Of a stretch of 64,000 nucleotides of DNA, positions 1 to 7,863 are shown in pieces (position 1 is the first letter of the stretch; every line of letters begins with the position of its first letter). The notes beneath the pieces are model-generated. The model worked only from the letters and a program-made list of their open reading frames with translations, searched no databases and was not told where the DNA came from. A program made the translations under genes and the position numbers. This stretch comes from DATJLY01 sp035604195 (GTDB lineage Bacteria > Pseudomonadota > Alphaproteobacteria > ATCC43930 > CGMCC-115725): contig DATNIY010000102.1 in NCBI GenBank assembly GCA_035604195.1, positions 1 to 64,000 of the forward strand. The letters run 5' to 3'.

Positions 1-439
1 CCATATGCGGGCGATGAAGGACCGGGCCATCGTCTGCAACATCGGCCATTTCGACAGCGAGATCCAGATCGCGGCCTTGCGGAACTACAAGTGGGAAAAC
101 GTCAAGCCGCAGGTGGACGAGGTCGTCTTCCCCGACGGCAAACGGCTGATCGTGCTGGCCGAGGGCCGGCTGGTGAACCTTGGTTGCGCCACCGGCCATC
201 CGAGCTTCGTCATGAGCGCCTCCTTCACCAATCAAGTGCTGGCGCAGATCGAGCTCTTCGCCAACCACGGCAATTACGAGAACAAGGTCTATACCCTGCC
301 CAAGCACCTCGATGAGAAAGTGGCGGCGCTGCATCTCGACAAGCTCGGCGCGAAGCTGACCAAGCTCACGGCGCGCCAGGCCGAATATCTCGGCCTGAGC
401 CCGGCCGGGCCGTTCAAGCCGGACCATTACCGCTACTGA
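1..439 (+). CDS. ahcY: S-adenosylhomocysteine hydrolase, C-terminal part (cut by window edge)
   Basis: Adenosylhomocysteinase splits S-adenosylhomocysteine into adenosine and homocysteine, clearing the product inhibitor of SAM-dependent methyltransferases in the cytosol. Only about the last 145 residues are present. The reading frame is open to base 2, so the gene begins upstream. Family hallmarks visible are HMRAMKDRAIVCNIGHFDSEI (cofactor domain end), the LAEGRLVNLGCATGHPSFVMS stretch in two adjoining blocks, and the C-terminal tail ending KPDHYRY, which reaches into the neighbouring subunit's NAD site in this family. A small unknown gene follows 16 bp downstream on the same strand. The assignment is secure; the missing N-terminus is only the window boundary. 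Confidence 0.97.
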   Translation, partial: HMRAMKDRAIVCNIGHFDSEIQIAALRNYKWENVKPQVDEVVFPDGKRLIVLAEGRLVNLGCATGHPSFVMSASFTNQVLAQIELFANHGNYENKVYTLPKHLDEKVAALHLDKLGAKLTKLTARQAEYLGLSPAGPFKPDHYRY

Positions 440-455
440 GCCGCTGCGGGCGGCG

Positions 456-1139
456 ATGGCGGATCTCGTCATCGCTTACGGCGTAGCGGCCGTCGCCGAG
501 GCGGCGCCGCGCGTGACCATCGACCGAGCGCGGGCGGCTCCGCTGCGGCTTTGCGACGGGCCCTATCCCTTCGCCGAGGCGCCCGATCTCTTCCGGCTCG
601 CAACCGTGGCGCAGCAGCGCGACTTCCTGCGCGAGCATCTGCAATCGCTGTGCAATCTCTGGGACAAGCCGGCGCGGCTTTTCCTCGACGCCTATTTCCG
701 CCGCATCGCCGCCGCGATCGAAGAGGGCCAAGGCGATCTCGCGGCGCTCGCCGAACGCGCGGGCGGGCTCTTCAGCCCCGGCGATTGGAGCTTCTGCGCC
801 CTGCGTCCGCTGCCGCAAGCGCATCTCCTGGGCGTGCGCACGGATTTCGCATTGTGGACCGGCGCAGCGCTGGTCGCGATCGAGCTCGTCGGCAGCGCCA
901 CGCCGCGCCGGCGGCGGCGCGAGGAGCTGGCGCGGCTGCGCCAAGCCGAGATCATCGTGCTGGAGCTGCCGGTCGAGCGGCTGGAGCGCGCGGAGGAGCG
1001 TTTCCTGGCGGAAATCCTGCCGCCCGCCTTCCACCGCTTCTGGGCGGGCGTCGCTCTGCCCTCAAGCCCCTTCGCGCCGCAGACGCTCGGCGAAATCCGC
1101 GGCGCCGGCGCGGATCAGAGCTCCGCCTCGATCACATAG
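456..1139 (+). CDS. hypothetical protein with PD-(D/E)xK-like stretch, downstream of ahcY
   Basis: A 227-residue protein of unknown function, starting 16 bp after ahcY and probably co-transcribed with it. No signal peptide or membrane segment is evident. Around residues 127-150 there is a hydrophobic strand pair, TDFALW then ALVAIELVGSATPRR, whose spacing recalls the D...(E/Q)xK core of restriction-like nuclease folds. The usual Lys after the Glu is Val here, so if the fold is right it may be catalytically dead; this is inference from pattern only. The C-terminal 25 bp overlap, tail to tail, the end of the propeller gene on the other strand. Coding is supported by the uninterrupted frame, its position right after ahcY and high third-position GC. 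Confidence 0.6.
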   Translation: MADLVIAYGVAAVAEAAPRVTIDRARAAPLRLCDGPYPFAEAPDLFRLATVAQQRDFLREHLQSLCNLWDKPARLFLDAYFRRIAAAIEEGQGDLAALAERAGGLFSPGDWSFCALRPLPQAHLLGVRTDFALWTGAALVAIELVGSATPRRRRREELARLRQAEIIVLELPVERLERAEERFLAEILPPAFHRFWAGVALPSSPFAPQTLGEIRGAGADQSSASIT

Positions 1140-2320
1140 AGCCCGCCGATGAGGCGGTCGACGGCATAGACGATCTCGTTCTCGTCGACATAGACGTCGT
1201 TGATCTGGATCGCGCCGGCGGGCGAGCCCTTGGGCGCCTCGGGCACGTAATAGGCGACCTCCTTCGGCTGGAACGGGTCGCTGATGTCGTGCACACGGAC
1301 GCCGCCGTTGAAATAGCTGCCGAAGATGAGCCGATCCGAGCGGAAGGCGGGGCCCGGCCGGTTCTCGTGCAGATTGTGCGCGCCGTAACGCCCGCCGTGC
1401 TTCTGCCCCTCGGGCGACGGCAGCGGCAGGGTCGCGATCGGCACCAGATTGTCCTCGCGCCGCATGTCGAGAAGCCAGACGAGCTTCGGCCAATCCGCCG
1501 CCTTGGGCTGAATGCTCTCGTCGCTCACCACCAGGAGGCCGCGGTCGAACAGCGGCAGCGCCGTGTGGGTGAAGCCGGGGAAGGGCGGGTGCGGGTTCCA
1601 GTGGCCGACCGGCTTGGGGTGCGCCTTGTCGGCGATGTCCAGGATCCAGACGCCGCCATCGATGCAGCCGAGATAGGCGCGGGTTGCATGGTCGGGATAG
1701 ACATTGGTGTTGTGTGGGCGAAAGCCCGCATCCATGCGCGGATGGCGCGGCAGCGGCGGCGCTGCATCGCCTTCGGCCGTGCCGGGAATCCACCAGCGCC
1801 CGACATCCCGCGGCCGCGCGGGATCGCGCACCTCGATGATGCGGTAGAACTGATCGTCGAGCGGATTGCGCGGCGTGAAATCGGCGGCGCCGCCGGAGAA
1901 GTGGATGTATTCGCCGTCGACGAACCAGAGCTGATGCACGCCGCGCGAGTTCGGACCGGAGCAGTCGAAGAAGGCGATCGAGCGCGGCCGCTCCGGCTCG
2001 GCGATGTCGAAAAGCTCGATGCCGGCCGGCTTCTGGCCATGCTGCGCCGTCTGATAGGCGACGGCCATGATATCGCCGCAGACCTCGAGCGAGTTGGAGC
2101 GCATCTGCTGGTGCGGCAGGTCGGTCTGCGCGACGAGCTTGGGCTTTCTGGGATCGCTGACATCGACCCCGGTGAAGTTCTTGGGCGCCGATTCATGCGC
2201 GAGCCAAAGAATGCGGCGCCCGCCCTTGGCGAGCTGCAGGCTCATGCCTTCGCCCATGCCTCCATAACCGCCGAGATCGTTATGAGCGATGAGCCGCATG
2301 TTCAGGGCGTGTTCGGGCAT
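1115..2320 (-). CDS. LVIVD-repeat beta-propeller protein
   Basis: A 401-residue protein built of repeated units of the type 'gVwILDIaDkahPkpVGhW', 'vRVHDISDPFQPKEVAYY' and 'IELFDIAEPERPRSI'. This is the LVIVD / COG5276 repeat expected to fold as a beta-propeller. No signal peptide is seen, so a cytoplasmic site is likely unless the start is misplaced. There is no recognised enzymatic motif, but His and Asp residues are frequent (HNTNVYPDHATRA, GAHNLHENRPG). It is the last gene of a leftward operon, 43 bp after two ABC permeases, which suggests it handles or senses the transported compound. The shine-dalgarno is weak, so a start a few codons downstream (2299) is possible. Confidence 0.75.
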   Translation of the reverse strand: MPEHALNMRLIAHNDLGGYGGMGEGMSLQLAKGGRRILWLAHESAPKNFTGVDVSDPRKPKLVAQTDLPHQQMRSNSLEVCGDIMAVAYQTAQHGQKPAGIELFDIAEPERPRSIAFFDCSGPNSRGVHQLWFVDGEYIHFSGGAADFTPRNPLDDQFYRIIEVRDPARPRDVGRWWIPGTAEGDAAPPLPRHPRMDAGFRPHNTNVYPDHATRAYLGCIDGGVWILDIADKAHPKPVGHWNPHPPFPGFTHTALPLFDRGLLVVSDESIQPKAADWPKLVWLLDMRREDNLVPIATLPLPSPEGQKHGGRYGAHNLHENRPGPAFRSDRLIFGSYFNGGVRVHDISDPFQPKEVAYYVPEAPKGSPAGAIQINDVYVDENEIVYAVDRLIGGLYVIEAEL

Positions 2321-2363
2321 GGGTTCAGACTTTCTTTCGGAGGAAGGCGAGATGGGCCAAAGC

Positions 2364-3230
2364 CTACACCGTCGTCGGCGGCTCGGCCTCTTGGTGCCAG
2401 ATGAGGAGGCGCTTGCGTAGCCTCGCCATGCCGTGGACGAGCAAGTAGCCGGCGACGGCGATCTCGACGATGCCGGCGAAGACGCCCGGCGAATCGGCGA
2501 AGCGCGAGGCCGCGATCATGGCGCCGCCCAGACCCTGGCCGCCCATCAGCATCTCGCAGACGATCTCGACGATGACGGCGATGGGCAGGCCGATCTGCAA
2601 GCCCGTCATGATCTGCGGCGAGGCCGCTGGCAGGATGATCTCCCACAAGAGCTGCCGCTCGCTCGCGCCGAGCATGCGGGCCGACCACAGCATCTGCCGA
2701 TCGACGCCCTGGGTCGCCGCCACGGTGGCGGTGATCACGGGAAAGATCGCATCGAAGGCGACCATGGTGATCTTCGAGACGTCGTAGAGCCCGAACCACA
2801 ACATGACGATCGGCAGGAAGGCGATCTTCGGCATCGGGAAACCGACCGAGATCACGGGATCGAAGAACCAGCGGATCGGCCCGACGCGGGCGATGAGAAT
2901 GCCCAGGATGATGCCGAGGACGGCGCAGATGGCGAAGCCGAAAAGCGAGCGATACATCGTCAAGCCGAGATTGACGACGAGATCGCCCGATTGGGCGTCG
3001 CTCCAGATGCGCTCGAGCACGCTCGACAAGGACGGCAGCAGAAACGGAGTGACGATGCCCGCCCGCGCCGCCATCTCCCAGCCCACGGCCACCAGCAGGA
3101 GCGAGAGCGAATGCATCAAGCCGCGGCCGCCCAGATCGACGGCGCGCCGGAGCCAGCCGCTTTCCGCCGCGGGCTCGAGGGAAGCGGCCACCGCGGCGCG
3201 GCGGCCGAGATCGCTGGTTACTCGCGCCAT
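2364..3230 (-). CDS. ABC transporter permease (SsuC/TauC type), second of pair
   Basis: A 288-residue inner-membrane permease of the BPD_transp_1 family, the type used for nitrate, sulfonate, taurine and pyrimidine-precursor uptake. About six hydrophobic segments are visible. The coupling-loop (EAA-type) region reads WSARMLGASERQLLWEIILPA followed by a conserved Gly in TGLQIGLPIA, the contact site for an ABC ATPase. Its start overlaps the upstream permease by 13 bp, indicating translational coupling. The substrate cannot be told from the sequence. No ATPase gene lies anywhere in this operon. Confidence 0.88.
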   Translation of the reverse strand: MARVTSDLGRRAAVAASLEPAAESGWLRRAVDLGGRGLMHSLSLLLVAVGWEMAARAGIVTPFLLPSLSSVLERIWSDAQSGDLVVNLGLTMYRSLFGFAICAVLGIILGILIARVGPIRWFFDPVISVGFPMPKIAFLPIVMLWFGLYDVSKITMVAFDAIFPVITATVAATQGVDRQMLWSARMLGASERQLLWEIILPAASPQIMTGLQIGLPIAVIVEIVCEMLMGGQGLGGAMIAASRFADSPGVFAGIVEIAVAGYLLVHGMARLRKRLLIWHQEAEPPTTV

Positions 3231-4024
3231 CGCAGGATCCGGCGCATCAGCATGAGGTAGCAGCGATCGGCGATGAAGCCCAAAAGCGAGACCGTCAGCA
3301 CGACCGCGAACATCGCATCATAGACGCCGCCATCGCCGAGCCAGCCGATCATGTAGCCCAGCCCCTCGCGCGCGACGATGAGTTCGGAGGCCACCAGCAG
3401 GATGAAGGACAGCGCCAGCGCGGTGCGGATGCCGGTCATGATCTCGGGCAGCGCGCTCGGGACGACGATCTCGATGAGCGTGCGGATGCGCGAGGCGCCC
3501 AGGCTGCGCGCCGACCAGATCAGGAACTGTTCCGTCCCGCGCGCGCCATTGTACGCGCTCAAGGTGACCGGCAGCATGCAGCCGATGAAGATGAGCAGGA
3601 TCTTCGACGCGCTGCCGAAGCCGAGCCACAGCACCGTCACCGGGATGAGCGCCGATTTCGGCATGGGGTAGAAGACCTGCACGATCGGGTTCAAGAACAC
3701 CTGAACCGGGCGGTACCACGCCATCAACACGCCGATGAGGCTGCCGATGACGATGGCAAGGCCGAGCCCGGCGCCGCCGCGCCACAGCGAGGCCGCGCCG
3801 TTGGTGATGAGGTCGCCGGAGAGCAAGAGATCGAACCACGCCTTCACCACGTCGTCGAGCGGCGGCAGTATCAAAGTCGAGACCACGCCGGTGCGCGAGG
3901 CGCCTTCCCACACCAGCGCCAGGATCAGCAGCGGCAAATAGCGCCACAGCACGCCCGAGCGCTCGCCCCGCGCCGCTTCGGGCGGCTCGGTTTCGCACTG
4001 ATGGTTCAAAACCTGGTCGGTCAC
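3218..4024 (-). CDS. ABC transporter permease (SsuC/TauC type), first of pair
   Basis: A 268-residue inner-membrane permease homologous to its downstream partner. It has about six membrane spans, a periplasmic-side PMPKSALIPV-type motif after the third span, and a coupling loop WSARSLGASRIRTLIEIVVPSA. The start overlaps the stop of the substrate-binding gene by 4 bp (ATGA) and its end overlaps the next permease by 13 bp, so the three are one translationally coupled unit. The two permeases presumably form a heterodimeric pore, while most SsuC/TauC systems use a homodimer. Substrate unknown. Confidence 0.88.
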   Translation of the reverse strand: MTDQVLNHQCETEPPEAARGERSGVLWRYLPLLILALVWEGASRTGVVSTLILPPLDDVVKAWFDLLLSGDLITNGAASLWRGGAGLGLAIVIGSLIGVLMAWYRPVQVFLNPIVQVFYPMPKSALIPVTVLWLGFGSASKILLIFIGCMLPVTLSAYNGARGTEQFLIWSARSLGASRIRTLIEIVVPSALPEIMTGIRTALALSFILLVASELIVAREGLGYMIGWLGDGGVYDAMFAVVLTVSLLGFIADRCYLMLMRRILRWRE

Positions 4025-5088
4025 GGCGCCTTGTCCGTTCCGGCTCGCATCGGCGATTTGGCGGCGAGCCGCCGGCCGGCTTCCTCGACCAGCGAAAGAT
4101 CGACATAGGTCGGATCGAGCCGGATCTCTTGCGGCAGGATGCCGAGCTTCACCGAATCGTCGATCTCGCCCTGCGCCGCCCCAAGGTTCGGCATCAGATC
4201 GGGCGAGCGGTAGAAATCGTCGTGGGTGAAGAAATAGCCGAGCTCGTCCGGCTTCTGCTTGGTCACTTGCGCAGCGATGGCGACGGATTCGGCATGGTTC
4301 TTGGGATCGAGGAACCAGCGCATCGCGCGCATGTGATCCTCGTAGAAATCGATGAGCGCCGGACGGTGCGCGGCGATGAAATCCGCGCGCATGGCCCAGG
4401 CGATGGTCTCGGCCGGGCCGCGCGCCTCGCCCGCGGTGTAGAGGGTGCGGTATTTGCCGGCGCGGCGGATCTGATCGAGGAATTGCGGCATGGCGCCGAT
4501 GAGATCGACCTTGCCCTCGGCGATCATCGGCAACATGGTGGCGAAATTGGTCTCGACGGTGGTGAAGTCCTTGTCCTGAATCCCATGCTTGCGCAGCATG
4601 ATGCGCATGGCGTTGTCGCTCGCCGAGCCGATGGCGTTGGTGGCGAGGCGCTTGCCCTTGATGTCCTCGATCGTCGCGATCGGGCCGTCCTTCAGAACGA
4701 TGAAGGGCTCGTCATACCAGCCGGGCTTGCCATCCTGAATCACGTCCGACACGATGCGCACGTCGAGATGCGCGTTGGTCACCGCCAGGGTGAAGGAAGA
4801 GGGCGCCAGGGCCGCGATCTCGAGCTCGCCCACCGCGAGCGCCTCGATCTGCGGCGTGCTGCCGTTGAAGCGGACGCCTTGGGCGATGTAGCTCTTGCCG
4901 AAATGGCGGAAGAGTTCGGGGTGGCGCTTGACCAGGACATCGAGGAGCGGCGTGACATGGCCGACCTGGGCCCAGCCGATGCGGAGATTCACGGGCTCGC
5001 TCGCCCCGGCGGCGGATAGCATGCCTAGGAACGCGATCACTCCAACCGCGACGGCCGCTCGCCAATCGCGGCGCCTCTTCCTCCCCAT
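4021..5088 (-). CDS. NMT1/THI5-like ABC substrate-binding protein
   Basis: A periplasmic binding protein of about 355 residues, class of NMT1/SsuA proteins. The start is placed at 5088 because the following residues (MGRKRRRDWRAAVAVGV, then IAFLGMLSAAGAS) form a good Sec signal peptide ending AGA-S. A longer frame reaches 5154 but would bury the signal. After the signal comes EPVNLRIGWAQVGHVTPLL and later GKRLATNAIGSASDNAMR, the ligand-lobe pattern of the family. It heads the leftward operon with two permeases and the propeller protein. The 94 bp upstream is shared with the divergent cobW-type gene. Confidence 0.85.
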   Translation of the reverse strand: MGRKRRRDWRAAVAVGVIAFLGMLSAAGASEPVNLRIGWAQVGHVTPLLDVLVKRHPELFRHFGKSYIAQGVRFNGSTPQIEALAVGELEIAALAPSSFTLAVTNAHLDVRIVSDVIQDGKPGWYDEPFIVLKDGPIATIEDIKGKRLATNAIGSASDNAMRIMLRKHGIQDKDFTTVETNFATMLPMIAEGKVDLIGAMPQFLDQIRRAGKYRTLYTAGEARGPAETIAWAMRADFIAAHRPALIDFYEDHMRAMRWFLDPKNHAESVAIAAQVTKQKPDELGYFFTHDDFYRSPDLMPNLGAAQGEIDDSVKLGILPQEIRLDPTYVDLSLVEEAGRRLAAKSPMRAGTDKAP

Positions 5089-5182
5089 GCGCTGGTTCCC
5101 GTATGACGCGGCTCGGCGCGATTTTACCAGAGGGGCAAGCTTTTCAAACCGCAATTATTTTTGATGAGGGGCAAGACCGGCG

Positions 5183-6220
5183 ATGCGCTCCGCGACGCTG
5201 ATCACGGGCTTTCTCGGCAGCGGCAAGACGACGCTTTTGAACGGGCTCCTGGCTCATCGGGAGATGGCCGACACCGCGGTCATCGTTAACGAATTCGGCG
5301 AGATCGGCCTCGACCACCTGCTCATCGAGACGGCGTTCGAGGATGCCGTGCTGTTGCGCAGCGGGTGCATTTGCTGCACCGTCCGCGGCGATCTCGTCGA
5401 CACGCTCTTGTCGCTCCATGGCAGGGCGGCGCGCGGCGAGATCCCGCCCTTCCGGCGCGTCGCCATCGAAACCACCGGCCTCGCCGATCCCGCGCCGATC
5501 CTGCACAGCCTGATGGGCGAGCCGGCGCTCACGCCGCTCTTTCGGCTCGACCGGGTCGTCACCACCATCGATGCCGTGAACGCGCTCGCGACGCTCGCGG
5601 CGCAGTACGAGGCGGCGAAGCAGGCGGCTCTGGCCGACACTCTGGTGCTGACCAAGACCGATCTCGCCGATGCGGGGCAAGCGGCACGGGTGCGGGCGCG
5701 CCTCGCCGCGCTCAACCCGGGCGCGCCGGTCGTCGCGGTGCTGAACGGCCGGATCGCGCCCGCAACCCTCTTCGCCGAAAGCGGCGGCGATGCCGGACGC
5801 GGCGACCGGCTCGCCGCCTGGGCCATGCACGAAGGCGAGCACGCGCATGGGCCGGGCGAGGATGCCGAGCATCCTCCGCATCATCACGGCATTTCGAGTT
5901 TTTCCCTCAGCCGGGACGAGCCCGTGGCGTGGGACAGGCTTGCGGCATGGCTGGCGTCGCTCGCGGCGTTCAAGGGGACCGATCTGCTGCGGGTCAAGGG
6001 GATCGTCCGGGTCGCCGGGCGCGCCGGGCCGGTGGTGATCCACGGCGTCCAGCACCTCTTCCACCCGCCGGTGGAACTGGCGCGCTGGCCCGGCCCGGAC
6101 CGGCGCACGCGCATCGTCTTCATCACCCGGAATATCGCGGCCTGGTCGCTCGCCCGGTCCTTTGCCGCCGCGATGGGCGAGGCCGGGGGGCAGGACGGCA
6201 ATCCCCGGGCGATGCCATAG
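5183..6220 (+). CDS. CobW/YjiA-family (G3E) GTPase, putative metallochaperone
   Basis: A 345-residue P-loop GTPase of COG0523. The Walker A motif GFLGSGKT lies at residues 9-16, the metal-binding CICC (the family CxCC) at 62-65, the Walker-B-like EttGLADPAP near 95-105, and the specificity motif TKTD near 155. A His-rich linker (HEGEHAHGPGEDAEHPPHHHG, residues about 216-236) precedes the C-terminal CobW_C domain, which carries LLRVKGIV and the usual GVQHLF. Proteins of this family move Zn, Co or Ni to client enzymes. The CxCC and His linker favour metal binding, but which metal is not visible. It is not next to cobalamin biosynthesis genes, so the name cobW would overstate it. Confidence 0.9.
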   Translation: MRSATLITGFLGSGKTTLLNGLLAHREMADTAVIVNEFGEIGLDHLLIETAFEDAVLLRSGCICCTVRGDLVDTLLSLHGRAARGEIPPFRRVAIETTGLADPAPILHSLMGEPALTPLFRLDRVVTTIDAVNALATLAAQYEAAKQAALADTLVLTKTDLADAGQAARVRARLAALNPGAPVVAVLNGRIAPATLFAESGGDAGRGDRLAAWAMHEGEHAHGPGEDAEHPPHHHGISSFSLSRDEPVAWDRLAAWLASLAAFKGTDLLRVKGIVRVAGRAGPVVIHGVQHLFHPPVELARWPGPDRRTRIVFITRNIAAWSLARSFAAAMGEAGGQDGNPRAMP

Positions 6221-6232
6221 CCTTAAAACCGT

Positions 6233-6275
6233 CGGGGCTGCCCCCGAGCTTTCTAATCGCTCGGAAGCAGCCCCG
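6233..6275. terminator. Nested perfect hairpin between convergent cobW-type gene and basic peptide gene
   Basis: Outer arms CGGGGCTGC (6233-6241) and GCAGCCCCG (6267-6275) pair perfectly. Inside them CCGAGC (6244-6249) and GCTCGG (6259-6264) also pair, separated by a symmetric CC/AA bulge and a 9-nt loop. It sits just after the cobW-type stop and downstream of the leftward 25-codon gene, so it probably terminates from both sides. The T-tract is weak in both directions (TTTTAA on the minus side). Confidence 0.65.
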
Positions 6276-6307
6276 CCGTGCCTAACGAAGGTAATGGCTC
6301 TTGCCGG

Positions 6308-6385
6308 TTACTTCTTCGCTTTCTTGGCGCCGCGCTTGGCGGCTTTCTTCTTCGCACCGCCTTTGCGCTTCTTTGCTGCAGCCAT
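6308..6385 (-). CDS. 25-residue Lys/Ala-rich basic peptide (histone H1 tail-like)
   Basis: A very short gene encoding 25 residues, more than half of them Lys, Arg or Ala. It starts MAAAKKRKGG, continues AKKKAAKRG and ends AKKAKK before TAA. It is preceded by a strong Shine-Dalgarno (AAGAGGA, about 6 nt from ATG) and followed by a nested hairpin. Composition resembles the C-terminal tail of histone H1 and of bacterial AlgP/HctB-like DNA-binding proteins, so nucleic-acid binding is a reasonable guess but is not shown. Similar tiny basic proteins are annotated in alphaproteobacteria. It is divergent from pstS, sharing a 255-bp upstream region with it. Confidence 0.72.
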   Translation of the reverse strand: MAAAKKRKGGAKKKAAKRGAKKAKK

Positions 6386-6528
6386 TGTGGTTCCTCTTAG
6401 CGACGGGTCGTGCACTGGCCAATCCAATGCATCACCCGACCATTTACCATATCATAGTTGCAAGTGGTAGTGTAGCACTGTTGTAAGACCCCAACATCTT
6501 GAGCTGGTTACCCCCGGACCGGGGCCGA

Positions 6529-6557
6529 CCGTCACGAAACGGACATTGAAGTGTCAT
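6529..6557 (+). promoter_or_regulatory. Triple Pho box upstream of pstS
   Basis: Three 7-mers spaced exactly 11 bp apart, CCGTCAC (6529), CGGACAT (6540) and GTGTCAT (6551), match the PhoB half-site consensus CTGTCAT. The 4-bp spacers are A-rich (GAAA, TGAA). A possible -10, TATGCT (6579-6584), lies 21 nt further down. Together these predict PhoB-dependent induction of pstS under phosphate limitation. Confidence 0.72.
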
Positions 6558-6640
6558 CGGTCCGCAACCGGCCAGCCCTATGCTCGGGCGCAATCTCCCC
6601 AAGACGCGCTGGGGCACGGCGCAATCATAGAGGATAAACC

Positions 6641-7702
6641 ATGAAGAAATTCCCAAGCGCAGTAACGCGGTTGGCCCTGGCGGCAGCGCTCGGCTGGTCG
6701 CTGACCGCGGCGGCTTCCGCGGCCGAGATCTCCGGCGCCGGCGCCACTTTCCCCTATCCGATCTACGCGAAATGGGCCGAGGCCTATAAGGCCGCGACCG
6801 GCATTGGGCTCAATTATCAGTCGATCGGCTCGGGCGGCGGGATCAAGCAGATCGAGGCCAAGACCGTTGATTTCGGCGCCTCGGACATGCCCTTGAAGCC
6901 GGAGGAGCTGGCCAAGGCCGGCCTCGTCCAGTTTCCGCCGGTGATCGGCGGCGAAGTGATGGTGGTGAGCATCCCCGGCGTCAAGGCCGACGAGATGGTC
7001 CTCGACGGCAAGACCATCGCCGACATCTATCTCGGCAAGATCACCAAATGGAGCGATCCCGAGATCGCCAAGCTCAACCCGGGCCTCAAGCTGCCCGATC
7101 TCGGCATCGCCGTCGTCCACCGCTCGGACGGGTCGGGCACCACCTTCATCTTCACCGACTATCTCTCGAAGGTGAGCCCGGAGTGGAACGACAAGGTCGG
7201 CGAGAGCACCGCCGTCGAATGGCCGACCGGGTTGGGTGGCAAGGGCAATGAGGGCGTCTCGGCGATCGCCGGCCGCACCTCCGGCGCGATCGGCTATGTC
7301 GAATACGCCTATGCGCTGCAGAACAAGATGGTCCACACCAAGCTCGTCAACCACGACGGCAGCGTGCTGTCGCCGAGCAGCCAGGTGTTTCAGGCCGCTG
7401 CCGCCAACGCCGATTGGCAGAAGGCGCCGGGCTTCTACCTCATCCTTACCGACCAGCCGGGCAAGGAAAGCTGGCCCATCACCGGCGCCACCTTCATCCT
7501 CATGCACAAGCAGCAGGACAAGCCCGAGAATGCGAAGACGGTGCTGACCTTCTTCGCCTGGGCCTACAAGAATGGCGGCGAGATGGCGGGGACCCTCGAC
7601 TATATCCCGATGCCCGCCAATGTCGTCCAGATCATCGAGGATAGCTGGAAGGCGATCGCTGGGCCGGATGGCAAGCCGGTCTGGACCGGCCCCAACTCCT
7701 AA
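6641..7702 (+). CDS. pstS: Phosphate ABC transporter periplasmic binding protein
   Basis: A 353-residue periplasmic phosphate-binding protein. The Sec signal peptide covers residues 1-27, ending ASAAEIS. Mature-domain hallmarks are GAGATFPYPIYAKWAEAYK, the YQSIGSGGGI loop, DFGASDMPL, and the phosphate-contact loop HRSDGSGTTFIFTDYLS. The SD AGAGGA lies 8 nt before ATG. It sits behind a triple Pho box, so PhoB control is likely. No pstC, pstA, pstB or phoU follows: the next gene is a cupin after a strong hairpin. The rest of the transporter must therefore be elsewhere, or this is a second copy. Confidence 0.96.
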   Translation: MKKFPSAVTRLALAAALGWSLTAAASAAEISGAGATFPYPIYAKWAEAYKAATGIGLNYQSIGSGGGIKQIEAKTVDFGASDMPLKPEELAKAGLVQFPPVIGGEVMVVSIPGVKADEMVLDGKTIADIYLGKITKWSDPEIAKLNPGLKLPDLGIAVVHRSDGSGTTFIFTDYLSKVSPEWNDKVGESTAVEWPTGLGGKGNEGVSAIAGRTSGAIGYVEYAYALQNKMVHTKLVNHDGSVLSPSSQVFQAAAANADWQKAPGFYLILTDQPGKESWPITGATFILMHKQQDKPENAKTVLTFFAWAYKNGGEMAGTLDYIPMPANVVQIIEDSWKAIAGPDGKPVWTGPNS

Positions 7703-7722
7703 ACTCCACGGCGACGGGTCCG

Positions 7723-7749
7723 GCCCGGGAAGGAGCTTCCTTCCCGGGC
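7723..7749. terminator. Perfect 12-bp stem hairpin after pstS
   Basis: GCCCGGGAAGGA (7723-7734) and TCCTTCCCGGGC (7738-7749) are perfect complements around a GCT loop, 21 bp after the pstS stop. There is no T-tract, so it may act as a Rho-assisted terminator or a 3'-end stabiliser. It separates pstS from the unrelated cupin operon. Confidence 0.6.
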
Positions 7750-7863
7750 GACTGTCGCTCCGCGCGCCCGGCTTCGCCGCTTTCGCCGCCCGCTCGTTGC
7801 CTGTGATGGCCCGGCCGCCCTATGCTGACGCGGCATTCGGCAATCGATCGCGGGGAGGGAGCA

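Noticed and set aside
551..2404. 617-codon frame on the plus strand across the hypothetical and propeller genes
   Set aside because: Runs across two genes in other frames, low-complexity Arg/Ala content, no start signal.
6641..7702. Searching for pstC, pstA, pstB or phoU next to pstS
   Set aside because: None found; the following genes are a cupin and an oxidase, both clearly unrelated.
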